A stretch of 64,000 bases of DNA, taken from contig QALN01000007.1 in NCBI GenBank assembly GCA_003150615.1, positions 29,844 through 93,843 of the forward strand, read 5' to 3'. Made by a program: the position numbers and the translations under genes. The DNA comes from Flavobacteriales bacterium (lineage in GTDB: Bacteria; Bacteroidota; Bacteroidia; Flavobacteriales; UBA1820). Positions 50,493-59,660 of the stretch are shown piece after piece. Below the pieces are notes generated by a model that did not search any database, had not been told where the DNA came from, and worked only from the letters and a program-made list of their open reading frames with translations. Position 1 is the stretch's first letter, and every line of letters begins with the position of its first letter.

Positions 50493-53003
50493 ATGAAAAC
50501 GGAAAAAACACCGACGGAAAACGGAAAGAACATCAAAAAATACCTGCCATACGCGCTATGCCTGGCTCTGCTCGCGCTGATATCGCTCGCATACTTCAAC
50601 CCCGTACTCTCCGGTAAAGTACTGGAACAGGGCGACATAAAACAATTCGCAGGTTCGGCCCAGGAAATACTGCAATACCGCGCCGAAAACCACGGCGCCG
50701 ACCCGTACTGGACCAATCGTATGTTCGCCGGCATGCCCGGATACCAGATAACATCCGATTTCGATTTCAACCTGATAAAATACCTCGACTCGGCCATACG
50801 CTTCCTTCCGCGGCCGGCCGACTACGCTTTCATATTCTTCGCAGGATTTTTCGCACTGATGCTCGCAATGCGCGCCGGATGGAAAAAATCGCTTCTCGGT
50901 GCGCTCATGTTCGGACTTACCACCTACCTGTACATCATTCTCGAAGCCGGGCACAACTCCAAGGCTCATGCGATAGCCTACCTGCCGCTGGTAGTGGCGA
51001 CCGTCGTGATGACATACCGTGGCAAATACCTGTGGGGAGGCATAGCGATGGCCTTCGCAATGGGACTGGAAATATATGCCAACCACCCGCAAATGACATA
51101 CTACATGGGACTGGCCACCGCCATCTTCGTCATAATCTACTTTTTCGAATGCTACTTCAAAGGCCGGCTCAGGCACTTTTTCATCGCCACCGGCATACTG
51201 GCACTGGGCGCATTGGTCGGCGTAGGCATGAACGCTGGACGGCTGTGGAGCACATGGTCGTACCAACAGCACACCATACGCGGAGGCAGCGAACTTACGG
51301 CAGAAGGCCGACAGGAACAAAAAGGACTGGACAAAGATTACCTTTTGATGTGGAGCTACGGCAAAGGGGAAACGTTCAACCTGATGATTCCCAACCTGTA
51401 CGGAGGAGGCTCGCAGACCGATCTGGGACGCGGCAGCAACATACGCAAAGCCGTACTCGACTACACAGGCAACGCCATGCAGGCCGACCAGATATCCGCC
51501 GCCGCACCTACATACTGGGGAGATCAGCCGTTCACTTCCGGCCCGGCGTACGTCGGGGCTATAGTCGTGTTCCTGTTCATCCTGGGAGCGTTCATCGTCA
51601 AAGGAAGCGTAAAATGGTGGCTTCTGGCCGCAACCGCGCTAAGTTTCCTTATGGCCTGGGGCAGCAACGCCATGTGGTTCGCCGACTTTATGATAGACCA
51701 TTTCCCCATGTACAACAAGTTCCGTACGCCATCTTCGGCCCTTATCGTATCGTCGATAACGATGCCCGTTCTGGCAGTTCTGGCCGTAAGGGAGTGGTTC
51801 CGGCGCGAAAAAACCGACCTTACCGACAAACGCCGCAGGTTGTATTTCAACATATCGCTGCTGCTCTCGGCAGGAGTGTGCGCCTTTCTGGTACTGCTGT
51901 CCAACAGCGTGATGTCGTTCTCCGGCCCTGCTGATGAGCAGATGTTCGGAGCATACCCGCAGATACTGCGCGCGCTCAAGGCCGACCGCCACGACATGCT
52001 CGTTGGCGATGCAGTACGCTCGCTCTTTTTCATCGCGGCAGCGGGAGCCCTGCTGTGGTTCTCGTTCAAAGGTAAAATAAACAGCAACGTCGTTGTCTTT
52101 TCCCTGTGCGCGCTGGTCGTGCTCGATATGTGGGGCGTGGACAAACGTTACCTCGATAATTCCAATTTCACATCGAAATACACCATGTCCGATCCGTTCC
52201 GGGGCACTACAGCACACATGGCCTCGCGCATGCTATCCGGGGACACGTCGTATTTCCGCGTTTGGAACCGAACGGTAAGCACCATGCAGGACGCATCGAC
52301 ATCGTTCTATTTCAACTCCCTTGGCGGATACCACGCCGCAAAACTACAGCGTTACCAGGAGCTGTGGGACTACCACATCTCGAAAAACAACATGGGAGTG
52401 GTATCCATGCTCAACACCAAATACATAATAGAACCGCCGCAGCCAGGCTCCGATGCCCCGCAGATAAGGCTCAACACAGAAGCATTCGGTCCGGCATGGG
52501 TAGTGGACAGCATCGTCTTCGCCGCTAACGCCAATGAAGAACTCGCCGCACTCGCCGCGCTCGACCTCAGGCGTACGGCAGTGGCCGACGTGAAATTCAA
52601 AGACGAAGCATCATTCCAGGCTCCGACGGAGGACTCCTCGGCAGTGTACAGCGTCCGCCTGACATCTTACCAGCCTAACCGCCTGACATACGCCACGGAC
52701 ATGGCATCGGCCGCACCGGTGATATTTTCCGAAATATACTACCCCGAAGGCTGGAACGCGTACGTCGACGGCTCTCCGGCCCGCCATTTCCGCGCCGACT
52801 ACACCTTGCGTGCGATGATAGTCCCTGCCGGGAGCCATACTGTCGAATTCCGTTTCGAGCCTGCCGAAGTCCTCTGGGGCGACCGCATAAACCTCGCCTG
52901 CACGCTTCTGGCGATAGCCGCCGCGGCCGCTGCGCTGTATTTTTCCATCCGGGGCAGGAAAAATCCGCCTGCCGTTGAAAAAACCGACGGGAAGTCCGAA
53001 TAA
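50493..53003 (+). CDS. YfhO-family polytopic membrane protein
   Basis: An 836-residue protein with about 12-14 membrane segments and a C-terminal soluble domain (about 580-800), then a last membrane segment near 805-825. It resembles the YfhO/GT-C family, whose Firmicute members take part in glycosylation of cell-wall polymers. The first external loop has QGDIKQFAGSAQEI, with the acidic residue expected in GT-C catalytic loops. The next gene is a cytosolic GT4 transferase 5 bases downstream, which fits a role in making or exporting an envelope glycan. The exact substrate is unknown. Confidence 0.82.
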   Translation: MKTEKTPTENGKNIKKYLPYALCLALLALISLAYFNPVLSGKVLEQGDIKQFAGSAQEILQYRAENHGADPYWTNRMFAGMPGYQITSDFDFNLIKYLDSAIRFLPRPADYAFIFFAGFFALMLAMRAGWKKSLLGALMFGLTTYLYIILEAGHNSKAHAIAYLPLVVATVVMTYRGKYLWGGIAMAFAMGLEIYANHPQMTYYMGLATAIFVIIYFFECYFKGRLRHFFIATGILALGALVGVGMNAGRLWSTWSYQQHTIRGGSELTAEGRQEQKGLDKDYLLMWSYGKGETFNLMIPNLYGGGSQTDLGRGSNIRKAVLDYTGNAMQADQISAAAPTYWGDQPFTSGPAYVGAIVVFLFILGAFIVKGSVKWWLLAATALSFLMAWGSNAMWFADFMIDHFPMYNKFRTPSSALIVSSITMPVLAVLAVREWFRREKTDLTDKRRRLYFNISLLLSAGVCAFLVLLSNSVMSFSGPADEQMFGAYPQILRALKADRHDMLVGDAVRSLFFIAAAGALLWFSFKGKINSNVVVFSLCALVVLDMWGVDKRYLDNSNFTSKYTMSDPFRGTTAHMASRMLSGDTSYFRVWNRTVSTMQDASTSFYFNSLGGYHAAKLQRYQELWDYHISKNNMGVVSMLNTKYIIEPPQPGSDAPQIRLNTEAFGPAWVVDSIVFAANANEELAALAALDLRRTAVADVKFKDEASFQAPTEDSSAVYSVRLTSYQPNRLTYATDMASAAPVIFSEIYYPEGWNAYVDGSPARHFRADYTLRAMIVPAGSHTVEFRFEPAEVLWGDRINLACTLLAIAAAAAALYFSIRGRKNPPAVEKTDGKSE

Positions 53004-53008
53004 CGACG

Positions 53009-54313
53009 ATGAAAAAAGTCCTTGTCATAAGCTATTATTTCCCTCCTGCGGGCGGGCCGGGCGTACAACGTTGGCTCAAGTTCGTAAAATACCTCAATCA
53101 TTACGGGGTAGAACCCGTCATGTACGTCCCCGAAAATGCCGATTACCCTATCACCGACCCCACGCTGGCAGGCGAAATACCCGAAGGACTTAAAATATAC
53201 CGGGGCAAGATCATCGAACCCAACCGCATCCTCTCACGCCTTGGTGCTAAAAAAGCAAAAGACACCAGTGCAGGCTTTATAGATTCCTCGTCCGGTAAAA
53301 AGGGACTTCTCGGCAAAACTCTCGCCTGGATAAGGGCCAACATCTTCATTCCCGACGCCCGCATGCTGTGGATACGCCCGTCCGTCAGGCGATGCGCACG
53401 TATCCTGCGTGAGGAAGGCATCGACACGGTCATAAGCACCGGCCCTCCCCATTCTACGCACATGATAGCCCTGGCGCTGAAAAAGAAAAGGCTATGCCGC
53501 CGGTGGATCGCCGATTTCCGAGACCCGTGGACCAAAATAGACTATTTCCACCATCTGCCGCTGACCGGCCCGGCCTTAAAACTGCACCGTAAAATGGAAA
53601 GCCGTGTACTATCCGAAGCGGACGACGTTATAACCGTCTCACGGAGCATGGCTCGCGACTACCAGGACCGTGCCAAAGGTTTCCTGCACGTTATCACCAA
53701 CGGTTTCGACATATCCGATGCCCCTTGCGGGAAAACGCTCCCTGACGAAAAATTCACGATCTCGCACATAGGTTCGATGAACGCCGACCGCAACCCTGAG
53801 GAACTATGGGAAACACTCGGTGAAATATGCCGGGAAAAGCCTTCGTTCGCCTCGGACCTCCAGATACGCCTTACCGGAAATGTCAGTCCGGAAGTATTCC
53901 GGTCGCTGGAGCTGTCCGGCCTCTCCGGGCATACAGTCCACATCCCTTACGCGCCACATACCGAAGTCGTGCGCATGCAATATTCCTCGCGCGTATTGTT
54001 GATGATGATGAACCGTACGCCCGACGGGGCTATGTACATAGCTGGAAAACTGTTCGAATATCTGGCCGCACGCCGGCCTGTGCTGCTTGTAGGATTTTCC
54101 GACAGCGACGCTGCAGACATACTCCGTGATGCCGGGGCAGGTTACGCCGTGGATTTCGAGGACAAAAAATCACTCAAAACAGCGGTAGAAACGCTTTACA
54201 AATCGTACAAAGACGGTACGGACTGTACTTTGTCAAATAAGGGCAGCCTGGACAAATATTCAAGGGAAGCGCTCACGGCACGTCTGGCCCGCGAAGTGAT
54301 TTTAAAGCCGTAA
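53009..54313 (+). CDS. Glycosyltransferase family 4 protein
   Basis: A 434-residue GT-B fold enzyme. The N-terminal acceptor domain begins with VLVISYYFPPAGGPGVQRWLKFVKYL, a typical glycine-rich GT4 opening. The middle has WIADFRDPW and VLSEADDVITVSRSMARDY, then FLHVITNGFD. The C-terminal donor domain has HIGSMNADRNPEEL and ends with LFEYLAARRPVLLVGFSDSDAADIL, where the usual E-x7-E is only partly kept. It starts 5 bases after the YfhO-like gene and probably builds the same envelope glycan. Confidence 0.88.
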   Translation: MKKVLVISYYFPPAGGPGVQRWLKFVKYLNHYGVEPVMYVPENADYPITDPTLAGEIPEGLKIYRGKIIEPNRILSRLGAKKAKDTSAGFIDSSSGKKGLLGKTLAWIRANIFIPDARMLWIRPSVRRCARILREEGIDTVISTGPPHSTHMIALALKKKRLCRRWIADFRDPWTKIDYFHHLPLTGPALKLHRKMESRVLSEADDVITVSRSMARDYQDRAKGFLHVITNGFDISDAPCGKTLPDEKFTISHIGSMNADRNPEELWETLGEICREKPSFASDLQIRLTGNVSPEVFRSLELSGLSGHTVHIPYAPHTEVVRMQYSSRVLLMMMNRTPDGAMYIAGKLFEYLAARRPVLLVGFSDSDAADILRDAGAGYAVDFEDKKSLKTAVETLYKSYKDGTDCTLSNKGSLDKYSREALTARLAREVILKP

Positions 54314-54342
54314 AACGGGCAGCAGCAGAAAATCTTCTTTTG

Positions 54343-54484
54343 ATCCTTATTTTTTATTCCAGAACATTCCATCATATCCGTCTTCTTTTGTCAGGCATGT
54401 CGCCTGGCAAAAGCATGAATATAAGTACCATTAATCTATAGTTCATCCGCCTGAGCGGCTCCTTTTCCGGATAAGCCGACACGG
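54343..54484. repeat. Interspersed intergenic repeat (copy 1, long form)
   Basis: Contains ATCCTTATTTTTTATTCC and, about 100 bases later, CCTTTTCCGGATAAGCCGAC. The same two modules are adjacent at 63628-63677. A hairpin sits between them here. Confidence 0.7.
54386..54412. repeat. 11-bp hairpin inside the long repeat
   Basis: TTTTGTCAGGC and GCCTGGCAAAA with a five-base loop; one G-T wobble. No T run follows in either direction. Confidence 0.6.
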
Positions 54485-54597
54485 CGCGTTTGTTTCCGAG
54501 CTAGCCATGACATGGCGGATTTACGCGGCACTACAACCTCCTTTCCAGGGCGTAGAAATGCGTGAGGAACCGCAGTCATAGGCTGTTTTATATTCCG

Positions 54598-54613
54598 CCG
54601 GGACCACCCGGCC
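54598..54613. repeat. GC-rich hairpin element (copy 2)
   Basis: CCGGGACCACCCGGCC, identical to 16940-16955. It lies 65-80 bases past the stop of the minus-strand hydrolase gene, a position like that of copy 1 after rsmE. Confidence 0.6.
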
Positions 54614-54677
54614 TTTTGTAGAAATAAAGAAAGAGGAGAGGATATTCCAGTTACCGGCATACCTGCTCTTTGCCCGG

Positions 54678-55670
54678 TCAATCGGCGGCGAAAGCCGTTA
54701 CCGCCTTGACATACCCTGCGCTCAAAGGGACCGAAGGGTTCATGTATGTTTTGAACAGTTGTGTTTGCAGGTCTTTTGTGTCGGTATCCTTGAGTACGTG
54801 GTTCATCCCCTCTATTACGGCTTTTTTCGCCGCCGGGTTGGCTTGACACAGGATTTCCGCATCTTGTAGCGACACTTGTATGTCCATATTCCCCTGAATT
54901 ACCAGAATAGGGCATTTTACCTGTTTTATCAGTTCGGCCGGTTCGTACCTCATGCACGATATCAGAAACGGCTGGACCGAAGGCCGGAAAAGGGAATTGA
55001 GTTCCGCCGGTACTCCGGGGTATTCCTTTCCTGCTTTCAGCGAGTCTATTATCGGGGTTACGGAGGCCGTCAGCTGAGGCGCACGGTCGGCCAGCTGTTC
55101 CTTGAGCAGGTCGGCCATGTTGCGTCCCGGCCCGGCTACTGTTATCAACCCGCCGACTTTAGGATTGTTTGCGGCTGCGGCTATGGCAATCAACGCACCT
55201 TCGGAGTGTCCGAGCAGTATTATACGGGAAAAACGGCGGTCGCCGTAGTATTTGTCCACCAGTGCGCGCGTGTCCGAGATATAATCGTCGAAGCGCATGT
55301 TCTCTTCCTTCATGTCCGGTATGATGCTCTCGCCGGCCATGCGCTTGTCGAACCTGAGCGAGGCGGTTCCGGCTTTTTCCAGTTCTTCGGCTGTCATTTT
55401 GAGGCAGTCGGTATTTACCCCGGCACGTTTCTGGTTGCCGTCCCTGTCGGGAGAGCCGGAGCCGGCTATCATTATCACCAGGGATACAGGCTCGCCGCCT
55501 TTGTCGGGGACGGTCAGCGTGCCTTTCAGTTCCACGCCGTCAGGGGCGGTGACCGATACTTCCCGTATGTCGGTCTGTGCCGCAACCTCGGTGGCCGGAA
55601 CAGCCGCCAGAAGCATTGAAAAAACGCATTTTACGGCCAGAGCCTTATTTTTTAGAAATTTCTTTGTCAT
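54678..55670 (-). CDS. Exported alpha/beta hydrolase
   Basis: A 330-residue exported hydrolase with a signal peptide ending near VAAQ (residues 1-32). The core is that of serine aminopeptidase/esterase-like enzymes: GSGSPDRDGNQ near 71-80, nucleophile Ser156 in LGHSEGAL, Asp263 in GNMDIQV and His291 in GMNHVLK. The triad is complete and in order. Substrate class (ester, amide or acyl) cannot be told. It is convergent with the GT4 gene and divergent from the clostripain-like gene. Confidence 0.88.
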   Translation of the reverse strand: MTKKFLKNKALAVKCVFSMLLAAVPATEVAAQTDIREVSVTAPDGVELKGTLTVPDKGGEPVSLVIMIAGSGSPDRDGNQKRAGVNTDCLKMTAEELEKAGTASLRFDKRMAGESIIPDMKEENMRFDDYISDTRALVDKYYGDRRFSRIILLGHSEGALIAIAAAANNPKVGGLITVAGPGRNMADLLKEQLADRAPQLTASVTPIIDSLKAGKEYPGVPAELNSLFRPSVQPFLISCMRYEPAELIKQVKCPILVIQGNMDIQVSLQDAEILCQANPAAKKAVIEGMNHVLKDTDTKDLQTQLFKTYMNPSVPLSAGYVKAVTAFAAD

Positions 55671-55750
55671 TATTACCGTGTTTTTGTCATTGATAAGTTA
55701 TGACAAATATAATATTTTCCCGTCCGCTTCCTATGTATGTCTATAATATA

Positions 55751-55758
55751 TATTTTTG
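55751..55758 (+). promoter_or_regulatory. -7 promoter box of the clostripain-like gene
   Basis: TATTTTTG, 31 bases before the ATG at 55789. An ATG at 55756 would lie on the promoter itself and is not accepted. Confidence 0.55.
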
Positions 55759-55788
55759 TCACCTGACGCAAAACAATACGGAAGGCAT

Positions 55789-56961
55789 ATGAAAAAAATC
55801 ATATTGGCGTTGGCCGCCGCTGCGGTCGTGATATTTTCCGGATGCTCGAAAAGGACGGGAGGAGTAGAGACTGCCCGTCGTACGGTGCTGGTGTATATGG
55901 CGGCACGCAACAGCCTCAGCGATGAGGCGTATGCCAATCTGTCCGGGATGGCACAAGGGTACAAGGATGCCGGGGTCAGCGATTCGGACAATTTGATAGT
56001 GTATTTCGACGCGATAGGAGAAAATCCGAAACTGGTCCGTGTGGACAGCCGGGGCGTACATACGCTAAAGACATATCCTCAGCGGAATTCCTGTACGCCG
56101 GAGGCTCTGGCAGGGGTGATAGGAGAAACGCTGGCTATGTTCCCGGCATTGGATTACGGATTGGTATTGTGGTCGCACGGTACGGGGTGGGCTCCTGCGG
56201 ATTTCCCGTTGTCGTCCGTTTCGCCTCGCACGGCAAATGCCCCGGCGGGTCAAAGCCCGTATCCGCCTACCAGGACTTTCGGACAGCAGTACTATGAAGG
56301 GACGAACTATGAAATAGAGTTGTCCGCGCTGAAACAGTCCGTGCCGTCCGGGGTTTTCGAGCTGATACTTTTCGATGCATGTTACATGGGCGGTGTGGAA
56401 ACGGCGTATGCGCTCAGGGACAAAGCGCAGTACATAATATCGTCGCCTGCACGGGTAGTAGCGGACGGCATGCCGTATTCGCTGATAACGGGTGATTTAT
56501 TTCCGCAGGGGAACGCCGAGGCTTCGTACAAGCGTATTTGCGAGAAATATTTTTCTTTTTACAACGGGCATCCTGACCCGTCGTACCGTTCGGCAACGGT
56601 ATCGCTGGTCAGAACTTCCGGACTCGCTGCGCTGGCTGCGTCGGTAGGGAATATTGTGAAGAAAAACGCCTCGGTTGTTTCGTCGTTGCCGCTTGCGGGA
56701 ATGCAGTATTTCGATGCTTATGCCGAGCCTTTCATGTTCGACCTTGACCAGTTTATGGAAAGGACTGCATCGGCGGATGATTATTCCGTTTTTTCCGCAC
56801 GGCTTTCGCAAACTGTACTTTACGCCGCGCATACGGACGATTTTTTCGGAGAGCCGATCACGCGGTGCTGCGGGCTGTCGTCGTATATCCCGGTGGCGGC
56901 GTATTCGCGGTACAACGTTTATTACGTCCGTACGGATTGGTATGACGCGTGTTACCGGTAG
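55789..56961 (+). CDS. Clostripain-family (C11) cysteine peptidase lipoprotein
   Basis: A 390-residue lipoprotein with a lipobox IFSGC (Cys19). The peptidase domain has the C11 order: VLVYMAARNSL near residues 33-43, catalytic His130 in LWSHGTGW and catalytic Cys198 in LFDACYMGG. C11 peptidases cleave after Arg or Lys and often need self-cleavage. A lipid anchor puts it on the outer membrane or periplasmic face. It stands alone, with a promoter box upstream and a hairpin (57007-57033) downstream. The target is unknown. Confidence 0.88.
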   Translation: MKKIILALAAAAVVIFSGCSKRTGGVETARRTVLVYMAARNSLSDEAYANLSGMAQGYKDAGVSDSDNLIVYFDAIGENPKLVRVDSRGVHTLKTYPQRNSCTPEALAGVIGETLAMFPALDYGLVLWSHGTGWAPADFPLSSVSPRTANAPAGQSPYPPTRTFGQQYYEGTNYEIELSALKQSVPSGVFELILFDACYMGGVETAYALRDKAQYIISSPARVVADGMPYSLITGDLFPQGNAEASYKRICEKYFSFYNGHPDPSYRSATVSLVRTSGLAALAASVGNIVKKNASVVSSLPLAGMQYFDAYAEPFMFDLDQFMERTASADDYSVFSARLSQTVLYAAHTDDFFGEPITRCCGLSSYIPVAAYSRYNVYYVRTDWYDACYR

Positions 56962-57006
56962 AGGTTGTCCGTTTTTAAGCTTTCTTTTTTAAGTAGATAA
57001 AAAACG

Positions 57007-57045
57007 CCTGTCCGTCACGGAAAAACGGACGGCGGTCTATTTTTG
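57007..57045 (+). terminator. Possible terminator overlapping a promoter box
   Basis: Arms CTGTCCGT and ACGGACGG (one wobble) around CACGGAAAA, followed by CGGTCTATTTTTG. The same T run forms part of a TATTTTTG -7 box (57038-57045) 59 bases before the tolC-like gene, so the site may serve both purposes. Confidence 0.45.
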
Positions 57046-57103
57046 TTGTCCCGGCATTTGCCGGCGGTTATGTTTGTGCCTGATAATAAAAAGGCACAGA
57101 CAC

Positions 57104-58444
57104 ATGAATGCAACCTTTCTTAAAACGCTGATACTCGTTCCGGCTGCGGCGATGTTGTTCCAGACGCCGGCCTTTTGCCAGAAGGCTTCCGGCGAAAAAT
57201 GGACTCTCGGAGAGTGCATAGACTATGCGCGTGAAAAAAACCTCGACGTACAGAGCGCAAGGATACAGCTGGAAACATCGGAGGTGAACGTAAAACAGGC
57301 TTCGGCAGCTCGTATGCCTTCGCTCGGGGCATCCATATCGCAGGGACTTTCCCATTCGCGCCAGGACGGCATGAGCGGGGATACGAAAAACAATCTCGTT
57401 TATACTGGCAACTACCAGCTTTCGGCCGGTATGACGCTGTGGAACGGCGGCAAGCTGAACAATACCCTCAAACAACAGAAAATAAGCAACCAGGCTCAGG
57501 CGTTCGATGTTGACAGGGCTCAGAACAGTATTGAAATAGCGGTAACTCAGGCTTATCTGCAGATATTGTATAATGCCGAAGCGGTAAAGATAAACCGCGC
57601 TACGGCCGAAACCTCCTTCTCGCAGATGGAGCGCGCACGGGAGATGTACCGGGCAGGTTCGATATCCCTTAGCGATTATGCCCAGATAGAGTCGCAGCAT
57701 TCGTCCGACAAGTACAACCTGGTGTCGGCGCAGAGCACTTTGGACAGAAGCGTGCTAGAACTCAAGCAATTGCTCGAACTGGAGGCCGGTTACGATTTTC
57801 AGGTCGAATTCCCGCAGATCGGCGACGACCAGGTGTATGCCGTCATACCGTCTTCGACGGATGTTTACAACACTGCCCTTTCGGTGATGCCGGAAGTAAA
57901 AAGCAGCCGCCTTTCGGTCGAAGCGGCCAAAATGGGCGAGAACATAGCCAAAGCGCAGGCCCTGCCTAGCGTTTCCCTGAGTGCGGGACTCGGCACGGGA
58001 CATGCCACGTCTTCGTCGGATGCTTTTTCGCGCCAGCTGGACAACCGTTTCAGCCAGAACGTGGGACTTAGCATATCGATACCTATATTCAACAACCGCC
58101 AGGCCCGCAGCGCATCGGAAAAGGCGCGTCTGGAAACGCTTTCGGCGGATATTTCACTGCAAAACACACAGAAAAATCTTCTCAGCACCATAGAGTCGCT
58201 GTACCAGGACGCCGTATCCGCGCAGAGCCGCTATGCCGCTGCGCTGGACAAACTGAAATCGGCCGAAACTAGTTACAGCCTCGTATCGGCGCAGTTCGAT
58301 GCGGGTATGAAAAATACCGTGGAATTGCTTCAGGAAAAGAACAATTACCTGTCCGCACAGCTCCAGACGGCACAGTCGAAATACCAGGCGGTGTTGTCGG
58401 CCAAACTGCTCGATTTCTACCGCGACAAACCAATAGAATTATAA
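57104..58444 (+). CDS. TolC-family outer membrane efflux protein
   Basis: A 446-residue outer-membrane channel subunit of a tripartite efflux pump. Signal peptide: MNATFLKTLILVPAAAMLFQTPAFCQ. Two OEP repeats follow. The first begins WTLGECIDYAREKNLDVQSARIQLE. The second begins after STDVYNTALSVMPEVKSSRLSVEAAK. Long helices rich in Gln, Ala and Ser make up the tunnel. The start was set at the first Met before the signal peptide. First gene of a four-gene operon with macA (20 bases), macB ATPase and macB permease. Confidence 0.93.
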   Translation: MNATFLKTLILVPAAAMLFQTPAFCQKASGEKWTLGECIDYAREKNLDVQSARIQLETSEVNVKQASAARMPSLGASISQGLSHSRQDGMSGDTKNNLVYTGNYQLSAGMTLWNGGKLNNTLKQQKISNQAQAFDVDRAQNSIEIAVTQAYLQILYNAEAVKINRATAETSFSQMERAREMYRAGSISLSDYAQIESQHSSDKYNLVSAQSTLDRSVLELKQLLELEAGYDFQVEFPQIGDDQVYAVIPSSTDVYNTALSVMPEVKSSRLSVEAAKMGENIAKAQALPSVSLSAGLGTGHATSSSDAFSRQLDNRFSQNVGLSISIPIFNNRQARSASEKARLETLSADISLQNTQKNLLSTIESLYQDAVSAQSRYAAALDKLKSAETSYSLVSAQFDAGMKNTVELLQEKNNYLSAQLQTAQSKYQAVLSAKLLDFYRDKPIEL

Positions 58445-58464
58445 AAAAACAAACAGGAAATACA

Positions 58465-59649
58465 ATGAAAGTACATCTCAGAATCCTATCGCTGTCCGTT
58501 CTGGCCGCCGCCGCATTGTTTTGTTCGTGCAAAGGGACGGGTTCAGGCAAGAGCAGTTATCAGACGGTGACCGTGTCGCCCGGTTCCCTTTCGACTACGG
58601 TGACGGCCACAGGGACAATAGAACCTATAAACCAGGTAGAGGTCGGCGCTCAGGTGTCGGGTATCATATCCAACATTTATGTCGATTACAATACGGTGGT
58701 AAAACAAGGCCAGCTGATGGCCGAGATAGACCGCTCGCTGCTCGAAGCCGAACTGGAGTCCTCGCAGGCTTCGCTCGCTTCCTCACGCTCGGAATACGAA
58801 TACCAGCAGAAGAATTTCGCCCGTCAGAAGGGCTTGTGGGAAAAGAAACTCATTTCCGATACCGAATACGAGCAGGCGAAGTACAATTACGAAAAATCCC
58901 TCAGTTCGTATTCCAAATCCAAAGCGGACATAATAAGGGCGGAAAAGAACTTGGGCTACTCGTATATCTATTCTCCTATCGACGGGGTGGTGCTTTCCCG
59001 CGCGGTGGAGGAAGGTCAGACGGTAGCCTCAAGTTTTAATACCCCTACGCTTTTTACCATAGCCAACGATTTGCGCAAAATGCGCGTTATCGCCGATGTC
59101 GACGAGGCTGACATAGGCCAGGTGGAAGAAGGGCAAAGGGTGGTGTTTACCGTGGATGCGTTCCCGGACGATACGTTCGAGGGTTCGGTGACACAGGCGC
59201 GCCTTCTGGCTACGACAACCTCTAACGTGGTGACGTACGAAGTGGTGGTGGATGCGCCGAATCCCGATTTGAAACTCAAGCCCGGACTTACGGCCAACGT
59301 GACTATATATACGATGGAAAAGAACGGTGTGCTGACCGTACCTGTACGCGCACTGCGTTTCAAGCCGGATGATGCCGCAAAAGGCGGCACGCAGGCCAAG
59401 CCTGTCGCTGCGGCGCAGGATGCCGGTGATAAGACGTTGTGGGTGATGGAAGGCTCTGTAGTGCGCCCTGCAAAAGTGAAGACGGGCATGAGCGACGGAG
59501 TAAACGTGGAGATAATATCCGGAATAGAAAACGGGGCCAAGGTGATAGTTTCGTCCAAAAGTGCCGCCGCGCAGATAAGCGACGGTACGCCGGGAGAGAA
59601 CAATCCTTTTATGCCTACGCCACCCGGCGGCGGAAACCGCAAAAAATAA
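58465..59649 (+). CDS. MacA-type periplasmic adaptor of an efflux pump
   Basis: A 394-residue HlyD/MFP-family lipoprotein (lipobox LFCSC, Cys22). It joins the TolC-like channel to the MacB transporter. The lipoyl half-domain has VEVGAQVSGIISNIYVDYNTVVKQGQLMAEID. Residues about 85-150 are the coiled-coil hairpin. The second lipoyl half has YSYIYSPIDGVVLSRAVEEGQTV. The beta-barrel and membrane-proximal domains complete the length. The tail is Pro/Gly-rich. It lies 11 bases upstream of the ATPase gene. Confidence 0.92.
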   Translation: MKVHLRILSLSVLAAAALFCSCKGTGSGKSSYQTVTVSPGSLSTTVTATGTIEPINQVEVGAQVSGIISNIYVDYNTVVKQGQLMAEIDRSLLEAELESSQASLASSRSEYEYQQKNFARQKGLWEKKLISDTEYEQAKYNYEKSLSSYSKSKADIIRAEKNLGYSYIYSPIDGVVLSRAVEEGQTVASSFNTPTLFTIANDLRKMRVIADVDEADIGQVEEGQRVVFTVDAFPDDTFEGSVTQARLLATTTSNVVTYEVVVDAPNPDLKLKPGLTANVTIYTMEKNGVLTVPVRALRFKPDDAAKGGTQAKPVAAAQDAGDKTLWVMEGSVVRPAKVKTGMSDGVNVEIISGIENGAKVIVSSKSAAAQISDGTPGENNPFMPTPPGGGNRKK

Positions 59650-59660
59650 ACCATATCGCC

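Larger units (their letters stand above)
54314..54677. other. Gene-free stretch with repeat fragments and hairpins
   Basis: About 360 bases between convergent GT4 and alpha/beta hydrolase genes. It holds a segment shared with the right end of the window (54343-54360 and 54461-54484), an 11-bp hairpin with one wobble pair (54386-54412), and a GC-rich stem-loop shared with 16940-16955. No clear terminator with a T run was found. Confidence 0.75.

Noticed and set aside
54386..54412. Hairpin as the terminator of the GT4 gene
   Set aside because: No T run on either side; it fits better as part of the repeat.
54436..54957. 173-codon minus-strand open frame at the end of the hydrolase gene
   Set aside because: Overlaps the C-terminal catalytic part of the hydrolase in another frame and runs into repeat sequence; no recognisable domain.
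59439..59660. N-terminal extension of the macB ATPase
   Set aside because: It overlaps the end of macA in another frame, and the ATG at 59661 gives the normal family N-terminus.
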